Shown here: positions 7,662 through 14,234 of the stretch, piece by piece
Layout of the letters: every line of letters starts with the position of its first letter
Position numbering within the stretch: position 1 is the stretch's first letter
DNA from: Pseudomonadota bacterium
Lineage (GTDB): Bacteria > SAR324 > XYD2-FULL-50-16 > JAHJRI01
Direction of reading: 5' to 3'
Length of the DNA: 14,234 nt
Assembly: GCA_022360105.1 (NCBI GenBank)
Contig: JAKSDL010000080.1
Coordinates: 1 to 14,234, forward strand
Notes under the pieces: model-generated
The model's input: the letters and a program-made list of their open reading frames with translations, nothing else
Database searches by the model: none
What the model was told of the DNA's origin: nothing
Translations under genes and position numbers: made by a program

Positions 7662-8558
7662 ATGGCCAATACTGAAAAGACAGATCCTTTTCTCAGCGAT
7701 GATTTTTTAAGAGGACTGGATCAGCTACAAATTTTGACACGAAAAAGAATCAATACTCCTGGTCCGGGAAGTCATCTCACTTGGAAAAGCGGGGGAAACC
7801 TGGAGTTTCTGGATTATCGAAAATACCAACCCGGGGATGATCTCCGTTATGTCGACTGGAACGTATATGGCCGACTGGATCGGTTGTTCATAAAACTGTT
7901 TCAGGCCGAAAAAGACCTGGTATTGACCATTCTGATTGACACCAGTCTGTCCATGAATGTCGGTAATCCGCCAAAATTGGTCCATGCAAAGAAAATTGCT
8001 GCAGCGCTGGGTTATATTGGACTGGCCAATCAGGATCATGTTGGGGTTTCCGCTTTTAATGATTCCATTTTTTTCTCAAAGCCCGCTGAAAAGGGCCTGT
8101 CAACCTATTTATCACTGCTTGGTTTTCTTAAGAAATTGATATGCCTGGGCCAAACTGATCTCTCATCTGTCATGGAGAGTTTTTCCGTTGCATCGAAACA
8201 ACAGGGCATATTGGTTATTATCAGTGACCTGCTTGATCCGGGTGGATTTGAAAAAGGACTCCGGTTTATCAATCGAAAAAGAACCGATGTAATAGTGATC
8301 CAGGTTCTGGATAAAACTGAACTGGCTCCGAAAAGAAAGGGCCACTTTAACCTGGTAGATATTGAAAGCGGAGAATCAAAAAGATTGAGTTTAAGCGACG
8401 ATCTCATCGAACGTTACAAAAAAAGCATGGCTGAGCGAATTAAAGCGGCAAATGATTTCTGCACAGAGCGTGGAATTAGTTATACATTAGCTGAAACAAA
8501 CCAGCGGTTTGAAGAGTTTCTGACCGATTTTTTAGCCTCTGGAACTATTACAGTATAA
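7662..8558 (+). CDS. DUF58 protein with VWA-like domain
   Basis: A 298-aa DUF58 protein, the usual neighbour of MoxR. The hallmark block lies at about 49-66, with FLDYRKYQPGDDLRYVDW (R53, Y55, G58-D-D60, R62, W66). A VWA-like fold follows: the MIDAS motif DxSxS is D93-T-S-L-S97, a later threonine is in GQTDLSS, and an acidic loop is in VIISDLLDPGG. There is no signal peptide or membrane helix, so it is probably cytoplasmic, next to MoxR. It may link the ATPase to the membrane VWA proteins, as proposed for such loci. Start: the ATG at 7662 matches where family members begin, although GGAG at 7657-7660 is too close to serve as a normal ribosome site. The gene starts 11 nt after MoxR and is probably coupled to it. 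Confidence 0.92.
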   Translation: MANTEKTDPFLSDDFLRGLDQLQILTRKRINTPGPGSHLTWKSGGNLEFLDYRKYQPGDDLRYVDWNVYGRLDRLFIKLFQAEKDLVLTILIDTSLSMNVGNPPKLVHAKKIAAALGYIGLANQDHVGVSAFNDSIFFSKPAEKGLSTYLSLLGFLKKLICLGQTDLSSVMESFSVASKQQGILVIISDLLDPGGFEKGLRFINRKRTDVIVIQVLDKTELAPKRKGHFNLVDIESGESKRLSLSDDLIERYKKSMAERIKAANDFCTERGISYTLAETNQRFEEFLTDFLASGTITV

Positions 8559-8579
8559 TTTGATATTACACTCCATTCA

Positions 8580-8595
8580 CCCCGAAACAACGGGG
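8580..8595 (+). other. GC-rich stem-loop in the DUF58-BatA gap
   Basis: Ccccg at 8580-8584 and cgggg at 8591-8595 can pair around a six-base loop, aaacaa. It sits in the 81-nt gap between the DUF58 and BatA-like genes, the widest gap from MoxR to the double-VWA gene. No run of T follows, so it is not a normal terminator. It may stabilise or process the message. The function is a guess. Confidence 0.35.
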
Positions 8596-8624
8596 AATTG
8601 TCGGAAACGTGTCCTCAATTGGAA

Positions 8625-8630
8625 GAGGAG
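8625..8630 (+). promoter_or_regulatory. Shine-Dalgarno GAGGAG deciding the BatA-like start
   Basis: GAGGAG ends 9 nt before the ATG at 8640. The frame also opens at a TTG at 8598. The ribosome site and the typical BatA N-terminus favour 8640, with a second ATG directly after it at 8643. Confidence 0.65.
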
Positions 8631-8639
8631 TCAAAAGCG

Positions 8640-10493
8640 ATGATGTTAACCAATTTGGAAGGATTACTGGCACTTAGTGTAATTCCGCTTCTGGTTTTGA
8701 TACACAGCTTGAAACCCAAGGCCAAAACATTGGAAACCTCCGCCTTGTTTCTGTGGAAAGATGTTCTTAAAGAAGAGAGATCGGGCTTTCGGTTGCAAAG
8801 ATTCAAATCCGGTATTTTGCTGATTCTGCAAATTATCATTGTCTGCCTGGTGGCTCTGGCATTGGCTAAACCTGTCTGGACTCGTGAAATAAGGCAGGAA
8901 GGGGATCGAATTCTGGTTATAGACACAAGCGCCAGCATGAAAACCCGGGCAGGTTCTTCTACCAGGTTTGACCTCGCCAGGAAAAAAGCATTGCAACTGG
9001 TAAAAGATCTTCCTCCAAACAGCCGCCTATTGCTTGTGCAAACCGGAATCCAACCTTATTTGGTTCACCATTTCACGAATGATCGATCTGCATTGAAAGA
9101 CTCCTTAACTAACCTGAAACCAGTTGACACTGCCGGAGACATCAGGAGTGCCATATATTTTGCCCTTTCTTTTTACAAATCGGACCGCAATGATCAGATA
9201 TTTGTTATCACCGATGGCGCGGGGAAGGATATGAAAGGCTTAGGGAGCGTCCATTCGCAGTTAAACCTGGTTACTATTAAGGGAGGGGAAAGGAATATTG
9301 GAATAACCAAATTCAGGATACGAAGGACATTAAACACCAACGATTTGTTCGAAATATTATTGGAAGTAAAAAATTTCACTAACTCTTCGACTGTGAGCCC
9401 TTTGCGCCTGGAATTGGAAGGAGAAGTCGTGGGAGAACGCACCGTTGGATTAAAGGCAAATGAAAAAAAATCGATGATCTTTCCTGCAGTCCAGTTATAC
9501 CCGGGAAAATATAAAGCTGTTTTGGATATTGAAGATGATTTCCCGGTCGATAATGCTGCATACTCGGTCTTAAAGCAATCCAGTACAATTTCTGTGCTCC
9601 TGATTTCAAAGGGCAACTACTTCGTTGAAAAATTGTTGCAAACCTTTCCAAATTTTCAGGTTAGCAAAGTAGACGGTATTATCCCCGGTTCCTGGAAAGA
9701 CCAAACTCGTCTAAATGACATTGTGATCGTTGATGGGATTGATTCTCCTCCCGTCAAAGAAGGAAACCTGCTTCTGATCAACAGTTTCAACCCTTCTGTT
9801 CCCATAAAAAAAGTAGCAGAAATCAATTATCCCAAGGTACTTGGTTGGGATCGCAATCATCCCCTTACGGCAAATCTCAATTTAGACAAACTAATCATCG
9901 AAAAGGCATCTATGGTTACTACAGATAAAACCGTATTGCCTTTGATCGATTCAAACCGAACCAGCCTATTGTACACTTTTCAAAAAGACAAACTGAGGGT
10001 TGCTTACCTGGGATTTGATATCACCCGTTCTGACCTGTCTTTGAGAGTCGCTTTCCCTGTGTTGATGAGCAATATCTTTGAATGGTTAAACCCTGGAAAA
10101 AGGCAATTCACCGAAGTCCAGATCAAAGCAGGGGAGCCGATGCCTCTCTTTTTCAAAGCCGATAAAAAAGAGATCGCCATTCGAACACCAGCTGATACCC
10201 GGACAGAATATCCTCTAGCCTCTTCTCCGTTTATTTACGAATCTACCCATCACGTCGGCATCTACAAAGTAACCGGTGGAGAAAAGAGACAATATTTTGC
10301 GGTAAACCTGTTTGATGAAGCCGAATCAAATATTCTCCCCTTGCACGAAACTGATATATCAAGCAAGGGTACCATTTCAGACTCCATCAGCAAACACACT
10401 GCGGATTTACCTCTTTGGTGGATTGTCTTGATCCTGATGGCTGCTGTAACCATGGTTGAATGGTTCTTCTGGCTTCACAGGAGAGCCCTATGA
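8640..10493 (+). CDS. BatA-like VWA membrane protein
   Basis: A 617-aa protein of the BatA/aerotolerance-regulator type. The N-terminus has two membrane helices (about 7-23 and 58-77) as in the BatA N-terminal domain. A VWA domain follows, with MIDAS D95-T-S-A-S99, T164 in DTAGD, and D192 in ITDG, so metal binding looks intact. Residues about 220-310 resemble a beta-sandwich, CARDB-like domain. Residues about 315-480 look like an amidotransferase-like alpha/beta fold without a catalytic Cys, and include the family block FDITRSDLSLRVAFPVLMSN. A final helix (about 591-611) anchors the C-terminus. It should sit in the inner membrane with most domains periplasmic. The stop overlaps the next start as ATGA, so the two are translationally coupled. 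It probably partners MoxR and the double-VWA protein. Confidence 0.9.
   Translation: MMLTNLEGLLALSVIPLLVLIHSLKPKAKTLETSALFLWKDVLKEERSGFRLQRFKSGILLILQIIIVCLVALALAKPVWTREIRQEGDRILVIDTSASMKTRAGSSTRFDLARKKALQLVKDLPPNSRLLLVQTGIQPYLVHHFTNDRSALKDSLTNLKPVDTAGDIRSAIYFALSFYKSDRNDQIFVITDGAGKDMKGLGSVHSQLNLVTIKGGERNIGITKFRIRRTLNTNDLFEILLEVKNFTNSSTVSPLRLELEGEVVGERTVGLKANEKKSMIFPAVQLYPGKYKAVLDIEDDFPVDNAAYSVLKQSSTISVLLISKGNYFVEKLLQTFPNFQVSKVDGIIPGSWKDQTRLNDIVIVDGIDSPPVKEGNLLLINSFNPSVPIKKVAEINYPKVLGWDRNHPLTANLNLDKLIIEKASMVTTDKTVLPLIDSNRTSLLYTFQKDKLRVAYLGFDITRSDLSLRVAFPVLMSNIFEWLNPGKRQFTEVQIKAGEPMPLFFKADKKEIAIRTPADTRTEYPLASSPFIYESTHHVGIYKVTGGEKRQYFAVNLFDEAESNILPLHETDISSKGTISDSISKHTADLPLWWIVLILMAAVTMVEWFFWLHRRAL
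10479..10483 (+). promoter_or_regulatory. Shine-Dalgarno AGGAG deciding the double-VWA start
   Basis: AGGAG lies 6 nt before the ATG at 10490, inside the end of the BatA-like gene. The frame is also open from an ATG at 10460, but the ribosome site and the ATGA stop/start overlap favour 10490. Confidence 0.65.
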
Positions 10494-13072
10494 TTCACTT
10501 GCCTTTTACGTTTGTGAAACCGATTTTTCTTTTGTTTTGGCTACTTATTCCCATTGTCTGGATATCTTACTATCATTTTAATAAGGATCGAAAAAAAACT
10601 ATCGGTCATCTGGTCGCAGTCGGCATCCGTTCTCTCCTGATAGTGTTTATCGGACTAGCCTTGGCCGAGCCGGGGATGCGGCAGCATACTGACAACGTTG
10701 ATCTATTTTTCGTCCTGGATCAATCGGACAGTATAACCAAAAAAGAAAAAACCAAGGCGCTAGAATTTATCAAGAAAACAACCAGCCAAATGACTGCGGA
10801 CGACAGAGGCGGTCTGATTGTTTTTGGAAAGCATCCTTTCCTGGAAGCAACCCTTTCCAATAATTTTGGTGACATTGAGATCCAATCAGATATTGAAACC
10901 CGGCACACCAACATCTCCGAAGCACTCCAACTGGCAATAGGAAGGCTTCCCACCTCCGGTATCCGCAGGATTGTGCTGCTGAGCGATGGAAACCAGACAG
11001 TGGGTAACGCCGGGCAAATGGCCGGGCTTGCCAGTTCCCTTGGTATTGAAATTTATCCTGTGACCTTTGCGTCCAGACAAATTGGTAAAGAAGTTTTTCT
11101 GGATAAATTGGAAACCCCAAAAAACATCTCTCTGGAGACGCCATTTGAAGTAAAAGTTCAAATCTCAAGCAGCGATAAAAACCGGGCTGAACTACTATTG
11201 CTAAGAAATGATGAACTGGTTTCTAATACCCCAATCACCTTACATGCCGGAAAGAATCTTTTTCGTTTTACTGATGTGCTGAAAGAACCCGGCCTGTATT
11301 TGTACAAAGCCATCGTCAATCCGCATGCAGATACAATCCATCAAAACAACTCTGGCTCCTCGTTCACTTATGGCACACAGAAATCGGGTCTTTTAGTTGT
11401 AACCAAAAAGTCTGGTGTGAAATCCTTGGTAACAAGGGTTTTACGAAAGCAGGGATTTAGTGTCACCGAAATGCCCGCAGATAAGTTATCTCAAAACATG
11501 AGCGCATTGATCGATTATCGGGCAGTTATTCTTGACAATGTCCCGGCAAGGTCCATTAACCCGATTACGATGAAAAACATAGAAAACTATGTAAAAGACA
11601 CCGGGGGAGGCCTGCTAATGACAGGCGGCGATGAGAGTTTTGGTGCAGGTAGATACCAAAACACGCCAATTGAAAGGGCTTTACCGGTGTTTATGGATAT
11701 TCCGACCACCATGGATTTCCCGAGCCTTTGTCTCATCCTGGTGATCGATAAATCATCGAGCATGTCAGGTTATATTGCCGGAAATAATAAATTGCAGGGC
11801 GCCAAGATAGCAGCGTTTTCCACAATTGAAATGCTCAATCCCTTTGACAAGGTAGGGGTGTTGGCATTTGATTCCCAGTTCGAATGGATTGTTCCCATCA
11901 CTAAAGCTGAGAACAGGCAGGATATCGCAAATAAACTAAATGCGTTGGCAGCAGATGGCGGAACAAATCTTTATCCGGGTTTAAACAACGTGTTTCAAAA
12001 GTTGGGTAAAGTAAAAGCCGCCAGAAAACATATCATTGTTTTGTCGGATGGGATAACGGATGAAATAGATTATGCTCCTTTAATTAAAAAAATACACAAG
12101 GCCGACATTACCATTTCAACCGTGGCAATCGGTTACGACTCTAATCGTGAGTTCATGGAATCAATCGCAGAATGGGGCGAGGGTAGAAGCTTTTTCACCG
12201 ATGATGTTAATCAGATTCCCAGGATCTTCGTTTATGAAACCAAAATTGTCACAAAAAACATCATCACGGAAAGGCATCTGCAACCCAGGGTGGCTTTTAG
12301 AAATGAAATCTCCAGAAATTTGATTTCAGACCAATTGCCCCCTATTTACGGAATGGACATTAGCTACTCAAAGCCTGGTGCAACTAACATCCTGCAAACA
12401 GACCACGGCCCCCTGCTGGCTACCTGGCGGTATGGATTGGGCAGGAGTGCGGCTTTTACATCGGATCTTTCCGGAATATGGAGCCAGGCCTGGTTGAATT
12501 GGGATCACTTCGGGAGTTTTTTATCAACGCTTGTCCGCTGGATACAACAACCGGAAACAGAACAAAACATTATAACCAGGACCGTTTTAAACGAAGGACA
12601 GGTTACTTTTACTGCTGAAATAACCGATAAACAGAAGAACTTTGTAAACAACTTGTCGTTGCAACTCGGGGTGCTATTTCCATCTAATTCCAGTGCTACC
12701 ACTCCTATGGAGCAGGATGCCCCGGGGGTATACAAGGGAGCATTCACCGCCGAAGAGAGCGGAGAATACTACTTGAGCCTCCATTCAAAAAACAAATCTT
12801 CAGACATAGGTACAAAAGTGTTCGGTTTCACCATTCCCTATGGGGATGAATATCGAGCCCGGTCAGTCAACTATGCTCTTTTGCATAATTTGGCCGAAAC
12901 GACTGGTGGTCGTACTCTTACAGCCGATGAAGAGGTAGAATTTTTGTTTTCTGCAAACCTGTCTAATCAAGAGATCAAATCCAGCTTTTGGCCATACCTA
13001 CTGGCAGCCTTTCTTTTCCTCTTGATCCTCGATATCCTTATCAGACAAGTCATATTATTAAAAGCGGCATAG
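10490..13072 (+). CDS. Membrane protein with two VWA domains and a GATase-like domain
   Basis: An 860-aa protein. Two membrane helices open it (about 11-28 and 42-59). VWA domain 1 (about 70-200) has MIDAS D77-Q-S79-D-S81, T140 and D166 in LLSDG. A linking beta region follows. From about 298 a GATase-like fold begins, with TGGGLLMTGGDESFGAGRYQ at 371-390 and the ALPV block at 397-400. VWA domain 2 (about 412-590) has MIDAS D420-K-S422-S-S424, T492 and D520 in LSDG. The GATase-like part seems to resume at about 600-685 (PLLATWRYGLGR, AAFTSDLSG), so the second VWA appears inserted into it. A last helix lies at about 834-851. The only cysteine, C414, is not at a nucleophile turn, so the fold is probably non-enzymatic. 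This architecture is known from MoxR loci with BatA. It likely replaces a simple BatB as the large periplasmic partner. Confidence 0.92.
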   Translation: MIHLPFTFVKPIFLLFWLLIPIVWISYYHFNKDRKKTIGHLVAVGIRSLLIVFIGLALAEPGMRQHTDNVDLFFVLDQSDSITKKEKTKALEFIKKTTSQMTADDRGGLIVFGKHPFLEATLSNNFGDIEIQSDIETRHTNISEALQLAIGRLPTSGIRRIVLLSDGNQTVGNAGQMAGLASSLGIEIYPVTFASRQIGKEVFLDKLETPKNISLETPFEVKVQISSSDKNRAELLLLRNDELVSNTPITLHAGKNLFRFTDVLKEPGLYLYKAIVNPHADTIHQNNSGSSFTYGTQKSGLLVVTKKSGVKSLVTRVLRKQGFSVTEMPADKLSQNMSALIDYRAVILDNVPARSINPITMKNIENYVKDTGGGLLMTGGDESFGAGRYQNTPIERALPVFMDIPTTMDFPSLCLILVIDKSSSMSGYIAGNNKLQGAKIAAFSTIEMLNPFDKVGVLAFDSQFEWIVPITKAENRQDIANKLNALAADGGTNLYPGLNNVFQKLGKVKAARKHIIVLSDGITDEIDYAPLIKKIHKADITISTVAIGYDSNREFMESIAEWGEGRSFFTDDVNQIPRIFVYETKIVTKNIITERHLQPRVAFRNEISRNLISDQLPPIYGMDISYSKPGATNILQTDHGPLLATWRYGLGRSAAFTSDLSGIWSQAWLNWDHFGSFLSTLVRWIQQPETEQNIITRTVLNEGQVTFTAEITDKQKNFVNNLSLQLGVLFPSNSSATTPMEQDAPGVYKGAFTAEESGEYYLSLHSKNKSSDIGTKVFGFTIPYGDEYRARSVNYALLHNLAETTGGRTLTADEEVEFLFSANLSNQEIKSSFWPYLLAAFLFLLILDILIRQVILLKAA

Positions 13073-13106
13073 TCAGCCTTCATTCCACGTGCCTTCACTA
13101 AAAATA

Positions 13107-13610
13107 ATGATAACAATAAGAGAAATTAAAACTACTGATGCTGCGGCTTTCCTGGAGCTATGCAAAAAACTTGATGAAGAAACAACATTCATGATGCTCG
13201 AACCCGGAGAAAGAGATACTTCGCTGGAAAAACAAACAGAGATAATCAACGGAATCGTTGTGAAATCTAATTCTACTCTTCTGGTCGCTGAAAGTGATTC
13301 CCAACTGGTTGGTTACGTATCTGCTGCAGGTGGAGACTACAAGCGCAACTCCCATAAAGCGCACATAGTGATCGGTATCTTACAGAGCCAAGCAGGGAAA
13401 GGTTTAGGAAATAGCCTGCTCCAGCGCCTTGAAGACTGGGCAAAATCAACCGGATTGCACCGACTGGAATTAACAGTCATGACCCACAACCAAAGGGCTA
13501 TCAACCGCTACAAAAAATTAGGTTTCAAAATTGAAGGTGAAATCAATCACTCCCTATACATTGATGGAGACTATGTTAGTGAATTTTCGATGTATAAATT
13601 GATCAATTAG
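13107..13610 (+). CDS. GNAT-family N-acetyltransferase
   Basis: A 167-aa GNAT enzyme that would transfer an acetyl group from acetyl-CoA to an amine. The acetyl-CoA-binding motif A is at about 88-108, with AGKGLG at 96-101; the first position of the usual [QR]xxGxG is Ala. Motif B contains NQRAINRYKKLGF at 128-140, which is typical of RimI/RimL-like and small-molecule acetyltransferases. The protein is full length and soluble. The frame extends back to a GTG at 13089. The ATG at 13107 starts right at the first strand of the fold, so I prefer it, though no Shine-Dalgarno is seen. It begins 34 nt after the double-VWA gene and may ride on the same transcript, but nothing ties it to the MoxR system. 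The substrate is unknown. Confidence 0.87.
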   Translation: MITIREIKTTDAAAFLELCKKLDEETTFMMLEPGERDTSLEKQTEIINGIVVKSNSTLLVAESDSQLVGYVSAAGGDYKRNSHKAHIVIGILQSQAGKGLGNSLLQRLEDWAKSTGLHRLELTVMTHNQRAINRYKKLGFKIEGEINHSLYIDGDYVSEFSMYKLIN

Positions 13611-13970
13611 CAATAAATATGAATTTATATGTTTCGACTACCCTTTTAACGATATAAATCATCAAAAATCCTTTAGTTTTTAAATCTGCTCCAGAATTTT
13701 ATTGTCTTACCAAACAAGGACAACGGATTTCCCGCCCCAGTCGTTTCTCTCAGAACCACTCTTGCATCATTGAGTAACTATTTGAATATTTTAGCTTCAC
13801 TCTAAGTCTAAATTTTCAATTTGATCTATTCTCCGCAATGTGAGATAGCAATTGGCTGAGTTTTTAATAAATGAAAAGTTTTTTCAAATCCGATCAGTTT
13901 AGGGTATTTCCTCCTGGTCGAACTCATGCAGTCGCCCCAAGTCATTTGCCAGACCACTTCCCAAACCGAT
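13611..13970. other. 360-nt stretch with no convincing gene
   Basis: This AT-rich stretch follows the acetyltransferase gene. I see no clear terminator: an AT-only 6-bp stem (13613-13618 with 13623-13628) is too weak. I see no tRNA-like fold and no strong promoter. On the minus strand 13673-13777 is open for 34 codons but has no start. Another minus frame of 60 codons (13826-14008) has no family features. The region could hold a decayed gene or the control region of the last gene. Confidence 0.4.
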
Positions 13971-14192
13971 ATGAAAACAATGAAATTATTCAAACACATC
14001 ATATTCAAAATTTTACTAGCTCTCTTAGTTAATCAAAGCATTTTCGCTGGTATCGAACCAGATGGTTCTTATACCCATGTCATCCCGATTGAAATACCCA
14101 AAAGCATCAACGACGTGCAGCCCAACCTGGCTTTGGTTTATAACTACAACGCTGGTAATGGCATATTGGGAGCCCGAAATTGGGGTCGATAG
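13971..14192 (+). pseudogene. N-terminus of an SpvB/Tc-toxin-like secreted protein, probably frameshifted
   Basis: As sequenced, a 73-aa product. Residues 1-26 are a signal peptide ending SIFA/G. Residues 39-67 carry the conserved start of SpvB-type proteins (insecticidal toxin-complex and Rhs-like secreted proteins): IPIEIP, then QPNLALVYN, then AGNGILG. In the family this block is followed by a Trp-containing GW...GLS segment and hundreds of residues of beta-propeller and repeats. Here the frame stops six residues later, at TAG 14190-14192. Another frame starting at codon 14176 is open to the end of the window and reads EIGVDSYITKSRSW, which resembles the expected continuation. One extra base in the ccc at 14173-14175 would explain the break. 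Starts at 13926 and 13980 are also in frame. It could instead be a real fragment or a sequencing error, and the rest lies beyond the window. Confidence 0.55.
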
Positions 14193-14234
14193 CTACATAA
14201 CCAAAAGCAGGAGTTGGATGAACAAAAAACAGGC

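Noticed and set aside
9194..9616. A 140-codon open frame on the minus strand inside the BatA-like gene
   Set aside because: It lies wholly within a well-supported gene, has no recognisable domain and no ribosome site that I can see. It is most likely a shadow frame.
10770..11168. A 132-codon open frame on the minus strand inside the double-VWA gene
   Set aside because: It overlaps the VWA domain coding sequence and its composition looks random, so it is a shadow.
13673..13777. Minus-strand open stretch of 34 codons containing DARVVLRETTGAGNP
   Set aside because: The peptide looks protein-like, but there is no start codon, a stop lies just upstream, and it is too short to assign. It may be a relic.
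13826..14008. 60-codon minus-strand frame across the start of the SpvB-like gene
   Set aside because: It has no domain features and it conflicts with the well-matched + strand signal peptide and motif. An AGGAGG on the minus strand (13913-13918) has no suitable start after it.

Overview
The window is one block of genes, all on the + strand. It looks like a chromosomal piece of a Gram-negative bacterium of moderate, somewhat AT-rich composition. Three things hint at the FCB superphylum or a neighbour such as KSB1 or Calditrichota: short GC-rich palindromes before the first gene, an aerotolerance-type (Bat-like) MoxR/VWA locus, and a secreted SpvB-like fragment. This placement is an inference with low confidence. 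Some genes have clear Shine-Dalgarno sequences (1838, 6661, 8640, 10490) and others have none visible.

Layout. 1-180 holds a cluster of short palindromes. 181-1713 encodes an exported serine hydrolase of the beta-lactamase/CubicO type. A possible promoter at 1782-1809 precedes a co-directional series from 1838 to 13610: a 140-aa membrane protein with an internally repeated motif; a 658-aa exported membrane protein with a glutamine-amidotransferase-like (GATase-like) domain; a six-helix membrane protein resembling an ABC-2 permease; a DUF4175-like membrane and coiled-coil protein; a MoxR AAA+ ATPase; a DUF58 protein; a BatA-like VWA protein; an 860-aa double-VWA/GATase-like protein; and a GNAT acetyltransferase. 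From the DUF4175-like gene to the double-VWA gene the spacing is mostly tight, with a 17-nt overlap, an 11-nt gap, an 81-nt gap and a 4-nt ATGA overlap. 13611-13970 has no convincing gene. The window ends in the start of an SpvB/Tc-toxin-like secreted protein whose frame breaks just after its conserved motif.

How the genes may work together. MoxR ATPases generally act with VWA-domain partners that bind metal through a MIDAS site, as chaperone-like remodelling machines. Here one MoxR sits with three VWA proteins carrying four VWA domains, all with the DxSxS metal-binding motif. Three membrane proteins also appear to carry GATase-like folds without a visible catalytic cysteine. The likely picture is a cytoplasmic ATPase and DUF58 adaptor acting on an envelope assembly. 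Its substrate cannot be read from the sequence. The core is a known locus type. The less usual parts are the extra front-end genes, the permease without an ATPase partner, and the absence of BatC- and BatD-like genes in the window.
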